From Furcasterigmium furcatum (Eukaryota > Ascomycota > Sordariomycetes > Glomerellales > Plectosphaerellaceae), in NCBI GenBank assembly GCA_001599815.1, contig BCIA01000005.1:1157088-1221087 (forward strand): a stretch of 64,000 nucleotides of DNA, given 5' to 3'. The position numbers and the translations under genes were made by a program. Of this stretch, positions 44,410 through 53,261 are shown in pieces (positions within the stretch are counted from its first letter, which is position 1; each line of letters opens with the position of its first letter). The notes under the pieces were generated by a model. It had not been told where the DNA came from, did no database searches, and worked only from the letters and a program-made list of their open reading frames with translations.

Positions 44410-45024
44410 ATGACCACTCCCTTGAACGATCCCGCCTCGTCCGAACCTGCCACGATCGATTCGAGCCGCCTGCAGGCACACCAGGCAAAGCGCAGAGCAC
44501 TGGACGACAACCGTGATAGCGTTGCGGAACTTATCGGCCGTCTACAAGAGCGCTCTGCCTCTGATGGAACCCCCCGCAGCGAGTCCGAGAAGGCGCAATT
44601 AGAACAAGTCATCAGCGTTTCGAAACAATGCTTAGAAGTATGCAGAGCTCTCTCTAGCGACATGTCGCATCAGCGGGTGCAAATCACCGGAGAGGCTATC
44701 GCAGATACACAAAGCCAACAAGACATTTTCATCACTGTCGGAGGCTATCTCGAAACTCAGAAGGCGGAGTCCAAGAACGGTTCGTCGCAGTTGATCGGCT
44801 CAACGACAGACGAAACCATTCGTGCAATATTTGCTGGGCGCTATGGCGATCACTCTGGATCCGTGGCCTGGACCGATACCGATGTCGTGGCGCATCCCAT
44901 GGCTCGCATCGCTAAGCCTCGCTCCCCGCCTCAACCAAACGTCGACCAAGTACGGCAGGAATCACCACCCGCAATTAGGCCGGGACCAAATGAGACGCGG
45001 AAACGAATGGCGGAGAGCGAGTAG
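44410..45024 (+). CDS. Partial paralogue of the Helo-like protein (C-terminal half only)
   Basis: A 204-residue ORF starting at the ATG at 44410, 225 bp after the stop of the Helo-like gene. It lines up from its residue 20 with the C-terminal half of that protein: LDDNRDSVAELIGRLQERSASDG against LDGNRDSLAELVGRLQERLESLASDG, then SKQCLEVC, ITGEAIADTQSQQDIFITVG, GSSQLIGSTTDE, and a final NETRKRM against NEMRKRT. The Helo-like helices are absent. It is therefore a tandem partial duplication. The frame is intact and diverged, so it may be a functional truncated partner rather than a fresh relic. No domain of known function is present. Confidence 0.65.
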   Translation: MTTPLNDPASSEPATIDSSRLQAHQAKRRALDDNRDSVAELIGRLQERSASDGTPRSESEKAQLEQVISVSKQCLEVCRALSSDMSHQRVQITGEAIADTQSQQDIFITVGGYLETQKAESKNGSSQLIGSTTDETIRAIFAGRYGDHSGSVAWTDTDVVAHPMARIAKPRSPPQPNVDQVRQESPPAIRPGPNETRKRMAESE

Positions 45025-45640
45025 GCACCCGAGAGTCTGGGATACAGCGCCTTTGTTCACCGAGTCACTCCTGGTGCATTCCATGTTGCGTTCTATGTTC
45101 GCTTTCGACGAAAGTAGCTCAAATCTGAAGGCCGCCACTGTTCCGTCCGTGTATCATACACTTGACTACCAAAGCAGCCAAATCCTCAGGAGCGACGACC
45201 AGGTCGCTTGTCCATTCGTCGTCTGGGCCTTGCCAAGTTTCCATGCTTTCAAACATGTCATACGTCGTCAAATATTGACCTGATCCCCTGTCTCTCACCC
45301 CTGTCGTGAGAACTGACACCGCAGAGTCCTCGGCTGCAGAGGAAAATTCGTTCATTAGGTCGATGATGTCGTCCGCTTTGCCTTGCCTCACCGGGGACCC
45401 CTTGTTTCCACCCCATAGCTGGTCGTGGTATCAACCGCGGCAGCCAGCCGATGTCGCACCAACCATCTCGTCCTCAAGCATGGAGCTATGTGACGCGGCT
45501 CCCGGCAGCGACCTTAAAACCGTGGCACCTCGCGTCGGTAAGCAGCCGTGACGCTGTTGGCACGCCGTTCGACGCGTGCTGGATGATAAGAGGGTCACGA
45601 TGGCATCGCCGGCTGGTACGGCGGCCATCACCCTTCAGCT
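45025..45640. other. Intergenic region with a possible relic frame on the minus strand
   Basis: The minus strand 45429-45119 is open for about 100 codons (reading HDQLWGGNKGSP...TYDMFESMETWQGP...APEDLAALVVKC). The composition is protein-like, but there is no ATG or convincing splice site. It is not assigned. Confidence 0.3.
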
Positions 45641-46070
45641 ATGGAGCCCGCGGCACTCATCGTCGGTATTCTCGGGCTTGCGGGCCTCTTCGGGGCAAGC
45701 CTAGGGGCGGCCAACGGGGTGCGGGCATACCGGTCTTTCGACACGGACTCGCGTACGGTTCGTAGCCGCTAGACTCCGCTTCGAGCTATGGAGACGACAC
45801 GCCCGCCGCGCCGGCGAGACTCGGTTCGGACCCGCGTACTAATCCGGGGACGATCAGCAGCTGGCAGTGGTGCAACACATCGTCCTGGTTGTCCAGGCGC
45901 TTTGCGGCGTGTCTGACACGGACGCGCAAGCGGCTCTGCACCTTGGTCGGCCCCGACAGGTAACCTCGCCCGTCGCGTCCGTTGGGGGCACCGGCAGGAA
46001 GCTGGCCTGGGTCCTTTGGGGCCGGGCAGATCGCACCAAGCAGGTGGAGGACCTGGAGAGGCTGGTATAG
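45641..46070 (+). pseudogene. HeLo-domain relic (prion-inhibition/propagation type)
   Basis: From the ATG at 45641 the text reads MEPAALIVGILGLAGLFGAS...YRSFDTDSRT, which matches the start of HeLo domains (PF14479: a Gly-rich hydrophobic first helix followed by a Y-x-x-F-xx-DSR segment). At about 45759 a +1 shift is needed to continue as VAARLRFELWRRHARRAG. An in-frame TAA lies at 45840-45842. The same frame then runs on as LAVVQHIVLVVQALCGVSD...TGRKLAWVLWGRADRTKQVEDLERLV, also typical of HeLo, to the stop at 46068. A TACTAAT word near 45837 could be a branch site, so part may be an intron; even so the frame change and stop make an intact gene unlikely. HeLo domains are membrane-attacking cell-death effectors. 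Confidence 0.65.
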
Positions 46071-46187
46071 TATGTTCGTGGTCTGGTCGGCACGGCCTGT
46101 CGCGTGTCGGAGCAGGTCTCGTGTATTTCTTCCGCCTCTTGATCTTTTGTGACGCTTCTTTCACGTTACTGGCGAGCTGGTGGCCCC

Positions 46188-46304
46188 TCATCTCGTATCG
46201 TCAGCGTCGACCATGAGGTTGCGCAGGATCATGAGGGAGAAGAGGCCGCTGACGCCGTCGCCGTCGCCGTCGAGGGCGAAAAGGCGGATATTGTCGTCGG
46301 GCAT
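46188..46304 (-). pseudogene. Patatin-like phospholipase stub
   Basis: A 38-codon frame from the ATG at 46304 reads MPDDNIRLFALDGDGDGVSG then LFSLMILRNLM and stops. This resembles the opening of patatin-like domains on fungal NLRs (LLxLDGGGxRGLSSLxIL), where the Gly-rich loop forms the oxyanion hole. Here the loop is longer by two residues and lacks the Arg, and the catalytic GxSxG and D-G are absent because the frame ends. It is best read as a decayed first exon. Its match is short, so the call is tentative. Confidence 0.4.
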
Positions 46305-46669
46305 GGTGAGGATGGGAGATGATGGGTTGGGAGCGGTGATGTCGCGTCGGGCTGGGCGGCGTCGTGGTCTTGGACGCGCCGCGAGGAAGGAAGCAGGATT
46401 CAGTTGCCAGGTACAGGCTCGATCGTGTTTCGTTGAGATGATTGGCTGAACCATTCTTGCGAGGCTGAATTGCGAGCCTGCCTCCAGTTACGCGCCGACC
46501 AGACTTCAACCATCATGCGTTGTAACATATTCCCGACGCAGACCGCCTTCGCATCTAGGATTTATTTGCTGCATAGCATCTCATTCACGACTCGAGGAAG
46601 CTGGCCTTGTATGAGTAGCTCCACCTTCACCGCCGAAGGCGCGCTACCCATACTCCGTCCCTCCCTGTC
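46305..46669. promoter_or_regulatory. Divergent spacer between patatin stub and SesB-like gene
   Basis: No coding signal is evident. It would carry the promoter of the SesB-like hydrolase. Confidence 0.35.
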
Positions 46670-48437
46670 ATGGACAGATTTGGCGTGCTGGCTGCCATCG
46701 CGACCTCCACGATCATTGCGCTAGTTTGGCTTCGCAGCATATTCCCATCGCTGGTCGACTTCAATCAGCCGCGAAAGGCATCAGTCACGTTCCGCGTCCA
46801 AGGAGTGCCTCTCGAATGGGATAACGACCGCCTACGCTCCTTCCTCACTGACCAGACCAACTCTGCTGGTCCATGTATCTGGTCCCTAACTAGGGATGTA
46901 AAGGGTGTAACTCAAACGGCCACCGTGACTTTCCGGAGTGTTCCGCCTTCGCTTCAGACGATCAACTCCTGCGAATTGCGCCTGCCAGGGGAGTCCGCCC
47001 GCACGCGATCCATCACGCTCGATGACGGATTCCTTGGGCTCACAACCCTATATTCTCCCCCTCTAGAGGACCACAAAGTCGAGTAAGAGAGTAAATCCAC
47101 TTCTTTAAAGTATGGGCGCTAAATTTGTAGTATTATCGCGATACATGGCTTGGGAGGCCACGCATTTGGGTCATTCAAGGAGAGAAACGGTGACCACATG
47201 TGGCTTCGAGACTCCCTCCCTCATGGTTTAACCCACGATAACCGCCCGATGGCTCGGGTGCTGGTCTATGGTTACGAATCGCCTGTCCAGTATAGCAAAA
47301 GCTTCCAGAACTTAGAGGACTTGGCCAACGCCTTCCACCCTACCCTCCAAGAGCTGGTCGACGCTTCGACCGGCCGGCCGATCATCGTCATTGCCCATAG
47401 TTTAGGAGGCCTCATTGTCAAGCAGGTCGGTGGCAAGTCTGTTTGCTTGGAGTGAACGCTGACGCATGACAACAAAATCATAGATCTCTATAATGCTCTC
47501 CAAGTCGAAGGACGACGACGACCGGAGGCTACTTCGAGCTATTTACGGCATTGCCTTCTTCGGGGTTCCACATGACGGCATGGACATTCAATCACTTATC
47601 ACGATAATTGGAAACCAAGCGAACCGATTCCTTGTGGAGTCCATTGGGAAGCATGTCAACTCGCAGATCCTCAGCATGCAACAACAAGAGTTCCCCACAG
47701 CACTGGGTAGCGAGGGTGACTCGGAGATTGTCTGTTTCTACGAAACCGTCAAGTCGCCAACGGCTCGAAAAGTAATGGCCTATTCTTTCACTCTAGTAGA
47801 CCCGCTAACCCAAGAATAGGGTTGGAGTGGCAAATTGGTGATGGACGGACCAAAGACGATTCTCGTCACAAAATCTTCGGCCACGCATTGTCAACATGGG
47901 GAGGGCGCCCTAAAGCATACCTGCCCTATCAACCGAACACATTCCGACATGGTCAAGTTCAGGTTACATGATGAGGAGTATTACAAAACTCTTCAGAGGC
48001 TGGACGGGCTTGTTCGACAATCACTTAAAGCATGGAATCGGAATGAGGTTTTGGTAATTGAGTGTAAGCGTTGAACATTACCCACCATGATGGCTGATTC
48101 TAATCCATGTGGATCAGCGAATCGACGTTGTGGTCCCCAAAATCCACGACACGACCTTCGGGATTCGTCTCGAGCTCAATCGCCGAGAGTCATCCGGGTC
48201 CGCGGCGTCAAAGGTGGCCATGGAGCGTGGCAAATAGTTAGTACTGCCAATGCTGATGGAGAGATTCATACTCAGGACATGCATGCTGGGAACAATGCAG
48301 TGCAGTGTGTTGGCAACGGTGACTTCTCTCAGCTTCTTGCCAACATGAGGCCTGCTCAGAGAGCAAAATACGGCGACGAGGAGCCGGTGGCGCAAGAAGT
48401 GATGGAGGAATGTACCCCGGGCGCGTTTCGCCGGTAA
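46670..48437 (+). CDS. SesB-like alpha/beta hydrolase (NLR effector type) with C-terminal Gly/Asn-rich motif
   Basis: Five exons: 46670-47082, 47131-47425, 47484-47771, 47820-48063 and 48118-48437, giving 519 residues in one frame. An N-terminal hydrophobic segment (residues 8-25) is followed by FRVQGVPLEWDNDRLRSFL, a lead-in common on these proteins. The hydrolase has the oxyanion loop IIAIHGLGGHAFGSF (139-153), the nucleophile elbow IAHSLGGLIVKQ with Ser228, and a likely catalytic His373 in NRTHSDMVKF. The domain thus looks catalytically intact. In fungi such SesB domains head NLRs as cell-death effectors or stand alone beside them. Here no NACHT follows. The last intron (GTAAGC donor, 54 nt) removes an in-frame stop and adds about 105 residues with TANADGEIHTQD and NNAVQCVGNGDF. 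That tail is proposed as a signalling motif. The fifth exon is the least certain. Confidence 0.75.
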
Positions 48438-49433
48438 TTGACACTCGCGCTGAAGTCGCTTCCATTCATACCTTTTCATGACAGTTGCCCGGGGCGCTTG
48501 TGGTTATTGAATCTGCCGCGCCTATGTTGCGTTCATGTTCTACTCGCCGAGTCTACAACCGACCTGACCACTCTTTTCGTTTCGTGTATGATCCTTGACT
48601 TGTCCTTGACCGATCTCTGTCAAGCAATCACGATAACTACTTCGGTTGCAATGGCTCCGAAATCATCTCATTTCCTGGATTGAATTCCAAAGAGAGGAGC
48701 CGGCTGAAAAGGGTAGACATCTGTACTCGATTGAGGAAGCGATCGAATGCAAAACAGAGGAAGATTGCTGTTCTGCTGTCTCCACTGGTGTCCAAAGAGG
48801 CACCTCTGGCAGCGTCACAGGCACTTTCAGTAGGGTCTATCGCCCCCCAAGCGATCGCGGGTGCCGAAGGGCCAGACCCAGACCGTTCCGGGTTGGAGTC
48901 CAGCCCGGCAGCCAGCTGAGATCAGTGTCAGCCACGGCGCCATTGGCCAAGCAAGTCCCAGGCGACGCCGGAGACAGCTCCTTCATCCGCATGTTGAAAG
49001 TTTAGTGTCATGTAAAGGCAATTGCAGCTGTCAGGTATCACAGCATCAGAGTATATGTTCCAGGTGCCGTCGTTCGGGTCGTTTAGCATCGGACCACGGA
49101 CGCCGATTTCAGGGGATACGAGTCCTTGTATTGGGAGAAGACGGCAGGCTGCTGCGTCATGAGACCCTGGGAAGAATAATCATCAGGAAAGTCCAAGTAC
49201 AACTGCGGCCCGAGTGAGACATGAAGAGGGACGGAATGGGATGAGCTCCCGGCGTTGGTGTTGAGTGGGAAGGACACCCCGATAAGATAAGCCAGGCTTA
49301 TCGATAATAATCTTCTACAGTGCACATCCACCACGACACGGCCTCTTCAGCAAACGCGTTTGACGATCACAACCCTCCGGCGTCCCTCCCGGCGCTGTCT
49401 ATGAGCTCAGAGCAAAGTCTCAATGGCTGAGCC
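48438..49433. other. 1 kb intergenic region
   Basis: Separates the NLR-domain cluster from the dynactin gene. No supported coding sequence. Confidence 0.35.
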
Positions 49434-51195
49434 ATGGCACCGTTAACACCATACACGTACATACAATGCCCCTGCTCCGACTCGAGCCCCGAGGCCGACG
49501 CCTCTCCAGCCGAAGGAGAAGTCGACGACGATGACCGCACCTTCGACCCTCGGGCGCCCCGCGCCAACTACAGCTTGTTCCCCCTCGAGTATCTCATGTA
49601 CTGCGAAGACTGCCACCAGATCCGGTGTCCGCGCTGCGTCAACGAGGAGATCGTCGTGCACTACTGCCCAAACTGTCTGTTTGAAGTCCCCAGCAGCACC
49701 CTGAAGAGCGAAGGAAACAGGTGAGCGAGGAGGGCTGTATCTCAGGGGCAACCAGAGACTGACCCGGACCAGGTGCACACGAAGCTGCTTCCAATGCCCG
49801 CTATGCGTCGGCCCTCTGGCCGTCACGAGTCTCGAGGCCCCTCCCGACCCAAGCCTGCTGGCCGCCGAGAGCGCGGCGCCTCCAGGCGGCCCCTACATCC
49901 TCGCATGCTCCTACTGCTGCTGGAGCTCGACAGAGATCGGGATCAAGTTTGACAAGCCGAACGGGATCTACCAGCAGCTTTCCAAGCTTCAGAATGGCGG
50001 AAAGCCCCGACTGACGGCGAAAGAGTACAAGGAGCACAAGGAGCGGAGGAAGGAGGATCCAGACACGCCGCCCCTCAAGAACGACGACATCGACGACGAC
50101 CTACACTTCTCCCGTCTCAAGTCGTTCTACCAATCGCAAATGGCCGAGGCGAACCCCCAACCCGGCGGGCTGTCATCCATAGGCGACCTCGGTTTCTCGT
50201 CCCCAGGCTCCCTCTCCCGCATCATGAGCCTCTACACCAGCGGCCACGCCGGCCACAACCAGCCCAGGGGGAAGGTCCATATCATGCGGGAACCGCTCGA
50301 CCTGGACGAAGGCCTCAAGGTGACCGATCTCGACGAGTCCGCCAAGATCGAGCAGCTCCGCCGTTCCACCTTCGACGACACCGTCTCGCGCGAGCAGAAC
50401 GCCGCGCAGGAGCCACACCCCGTCCGCTTTGCCTCCGACCTCCGCCCCGTCCCCTACCTCCTCCGCACGAAGCGCTCCAAGCGCTGCCCGGTCTGCAGGC
50501 ACATCATCTCCAAGCCCGAGTCCAAGATCTCAAACACCCGCTTCCGCATCCGCCTCGTCGCCGGCTCGTACATCCCCACCATCTCCGTCCGGCCCCTGCA
50601 CTCCGAGGCCGCGAACCTGCCCTCCTCCCAGCGCCCGCCCATCCCCAAGGAGCTGTGGCTCTCGCCGCTCAGGCCCGCCCAGTACCTCCTGACCTTCAAG
50701 AACCCCATCTTCGAGACCGTCAAGGTCAGCCTGGCGACGCCGGCGAAGACGCCCGGGCGCTTCGCCAGCACCGTGACGGTCATGTGCCCGCAGTTCGAGA
50801 TCGACGCGAACACGGACATGTGGGACGACGCCCTCAAGGACGACGGGGACAAGAAGCGGCGCCGGGGCGAGGAGGGCGGCACGCAGCAGGCCGAGCCCGG
50901 CAAGATCTGGGAGCGCGGCAGGAACTGGGTCAGCGTCGTCGTGGAGGTCGTCCCCGCGTCGCTGCGGCTCGACCTGCTGCAGCCGCCGCCCGGCGGGGAC
51001 CCGAAGGACGTCGACCGCAGCCCGCTCAAGGAGGACGAGGACGTGCTGGAGATACCAATGTTCGTGCGCATCGAGTGGGAGGCCGAGCCGCGGGACGAGG
51101 TGGGCAGCGCGCCGGGCAAGGAGAAGGAGGCAAAGGAGAAGCGCGAGCTGGCGTACTGGTGCGTGCTCGGCCTCGGGCGGATCGGCCAGGCGTGA
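49434..51195 (+). CDS. ro-2: Dynactin subunit p62 (DCTN4 family)
   Basis: Two exons, 49434-49720 and 49773-51195, giving 569 residues. Near the N-terminus are paired zinc-binding cysteines in CEDCHQIRCPRCVNEE and YCPNCLFEVP. Exon 2 adds CTRSCFQCPLC and CSYCCWSSTEIGIKFDKP. This Cys-rich LIM/RING-like region followed by a coiled segment (LTAKEYKEHKERRKE) is specific to dynactin p62. A second CPVCRHIISKPE lies mid-protein after RPVPYLLRTKRSKR, another family block. p62 is part of the pointed-end complex of dynactin and, with dynein, supports nuclear migration and retrograde vesicle transport. In Neurospora the gene is ropy-2; the symbol is given by that homology. The C-terminal beta-rich domain has charged insertions (DKKRRRGEEGG). 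Confidence 0.93.
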
Positions 51196-51631
51196 ACGAT
51201 CCAGGAGCCATCCACATCACAATTCTCAGCATGCAGCACGCAAATGGTTTCACTCGAGAGGAAAACAAGCTACGATACCCCTTTTAAGGCACATCACACC
51301 GCGCGGAGCGAGCATTTTGAACAAGAAGAAAACAAATTCATGACCTTCGTCAACCATGTTTGGCAGCCTGCTGAAATTTGTCAAGCTACATCTCTAGACG
51401 CCGAGCCCTTTTGTGAACGAGACCAACCCCGGACGGGATGTGTGAAGACCCCATCGTGATTCCCTTCCACGCCCGCCCCGTCTCAGAAGACCACGCGCAG
51501 GCCAGAAAAACAAGGGGGAATAATGGTCCTGCGCTGCCTGTCGGAGCCTCGGGGAGGCGGGAGAATGCCAGAAATGCCAAACCCGTCTTTTTTTGCTACC
51601 CTTCCGTCACGCTACGCACATGGCGATGCGC
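51196..51631. other. Convergent 3' intergenic region
   Basis: Between the 3' ends of dynactin p62 (+) and eS7 (-). No gene is seen. Confidence 0.4.
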
Positions 51632-52735
51632 TTAGTAGTCGGAGGAGGCCTGGGGGAACTCGAAGGTGACGCCGCGGCCGGTGAGCTTGCGGTAGACCTC
51701 GGAGTAGGTGTCCAGGCGGTAGTCGACGCCGCCACGCTCCTTCTCGTCGAGGATGACCTTGAGGAGCTTGTTGCCGTCCTCCTTGGTGCGGAGGCGCTTG
51801 CCGACGATCTCGACGGGGTAGACGAGATCGGTGAGGATGGCGTCGTGGACAGCGGTGAGGGTGCGGCTGTAAGGGCGCTTCTGCTTCTGGCTGTTGCGGG
51901 CGCGGGCGGAGCGCTTGGGGCGGGGGAGGATGCGGCGCGAGGCGAGGAAGATGACGTGGCGGTCGGAGAACTTCTTCTCGAGCTCACGGGTGAGGCTGGG
52001 CGGGTGGTCAGATCAGGGACTGCATCTCGGTAGGAAGAGGAGAAAAAAACTTACCGCTGCTGGACACGGTGGAAGCCCTGCAGGGAAGGGACGGGGACAA
52101 AGACGACGATAGCCTTCTTGCCGTGGCCAACCTCGATCTAATCAAGACCAGAAGAGTCAGCGTGCGAGCTCCAGGACGAAACCTTGGACCGCTTCCCGTC
52201 CTGTTCCGCTGTAGAGAGAATGTGGTGGGCATTTCTCTGAAGCGTGCCAGATGTGAAGATATTGCGCGCCCTGTGCGCCCCAGCGCTGGAACCACCTCCT
52301 CGACCGTGTTGCCTGCGCCGCGGCAGCTGCCAATGTCCCTTCTGAGGGGTGAATCGAGACCAATTGTATTTCAAACAGGTGACTCTCGCGTCTCAGGGTG
52401 GGTGGCATCGCATCGCCGCGTCGCAGGGCAGGTCAGGTCGGCTCGGATCGCTTCGCGCTCGTGGGTGCGGCAGGACGACGTCCTTCGTCTTCGGCAGGAA
52501 CAGGATGTTGTGTCGGAAGTGGGAACGCATGTGCGGTCCCCATCGGTCAGGGGGTTCTTCAAGTGATTCTCACCTCACGGGCAGAGACGAACTGCAGAGG
52601 GCGCAGGGCGACCTTGAGGTCGGCAGTGTTGGTCTCGAGGTCGTACAGAGCCTGAGCGATGCTCTGCTCGAGCTCAGAGGGGCCGGCCCTCGAGGGGCTG
52701 TTGGGGGCGATCTTGTTGAGGGCGGCGCCGGACAT
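51632..52735 (-). CDS. rps7: 40S ribosomal protein eS7
   Basis: Three exons on the minus strand: 52735-52574, 52137-52055 and 51995-51632, giving 202 residues, the usual length. The sequence has the family features: ELEQSIAQALYDLETNTADLK near the start, KKAIVVFVPVPSLQGFHRVQQRL formed across exons 2 and 3, DRHVIFLASRRILPRPKR, and the C-terminus VDYRLDTYSEVYRKLTGRGVTFEFP. eS7 is a small-subunit protein needed for 18S rRNA maturation. Codons are strongly biased to C/G endings, as expected for a highly expressed gene. The first intron is 436 nt, far longer than others here; long 5' introns are common in fungal ribosomal protein genes and may aid regulation. Confidence 0.97.
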
Positions 52736-53261
52736 CTTGACTGGTCGATGGGTGGTTGATCGGGATGAGGATCTCACGAAGATGGCGGGCGGGCTGCGAC
52801 GAAAAGTTGGGAGGGTACGAGGAATTGGGCGGAGCTCGCTTGAGGGTTTGCAAGCCCTGGCGTGGGCACAATTTTCAGGTGGGGCGATGGGGCCGTGCGT
52901 CCTTCGGTGAGCGCAGCTGAGGTCGATTGACCGAGAGCTTTCCAAGGTGAGCGACGGGACCCCACCATCTGACCGAGAACATCGCGGGGTCCCATCGACG
53001 GCCTCTTCTCTGAGAAGCGACGTCATGGTGCCGAAGAGGCGATGCTTGTTGATACTGCTTTTGAGAAAATCTGACACGAAACATATCTTTGCCGGTTTCT
53101 CAACTTCTTTCCGAACGTCACTATCTCCATGCCATTGAACTATCTGCTCACCTAATTCTAATGTTGACATTGAATACGCTGTATCCCGAATTCATCCCAC
53201 ACTGATCCCGCAGGCTCAGGCCGAGCTTCATCTTCAAGTCTCAATAACCCCAATACTCATA
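52736..53261. promoter_or_regulatory. Divergent promoter region of eS7 and amidohydrolase
   Basis: About 0.5 kb between divergent start codons. No coding sequence is supported. Confidence 0.45.

Noticed and set aside
48646..49005. 119-codon plus-strand frame after the SesB-like gene, considered as a missing NACHT part
   Set aside because: No P-loop or NACHT motif, and no splice link to the SesB exon.
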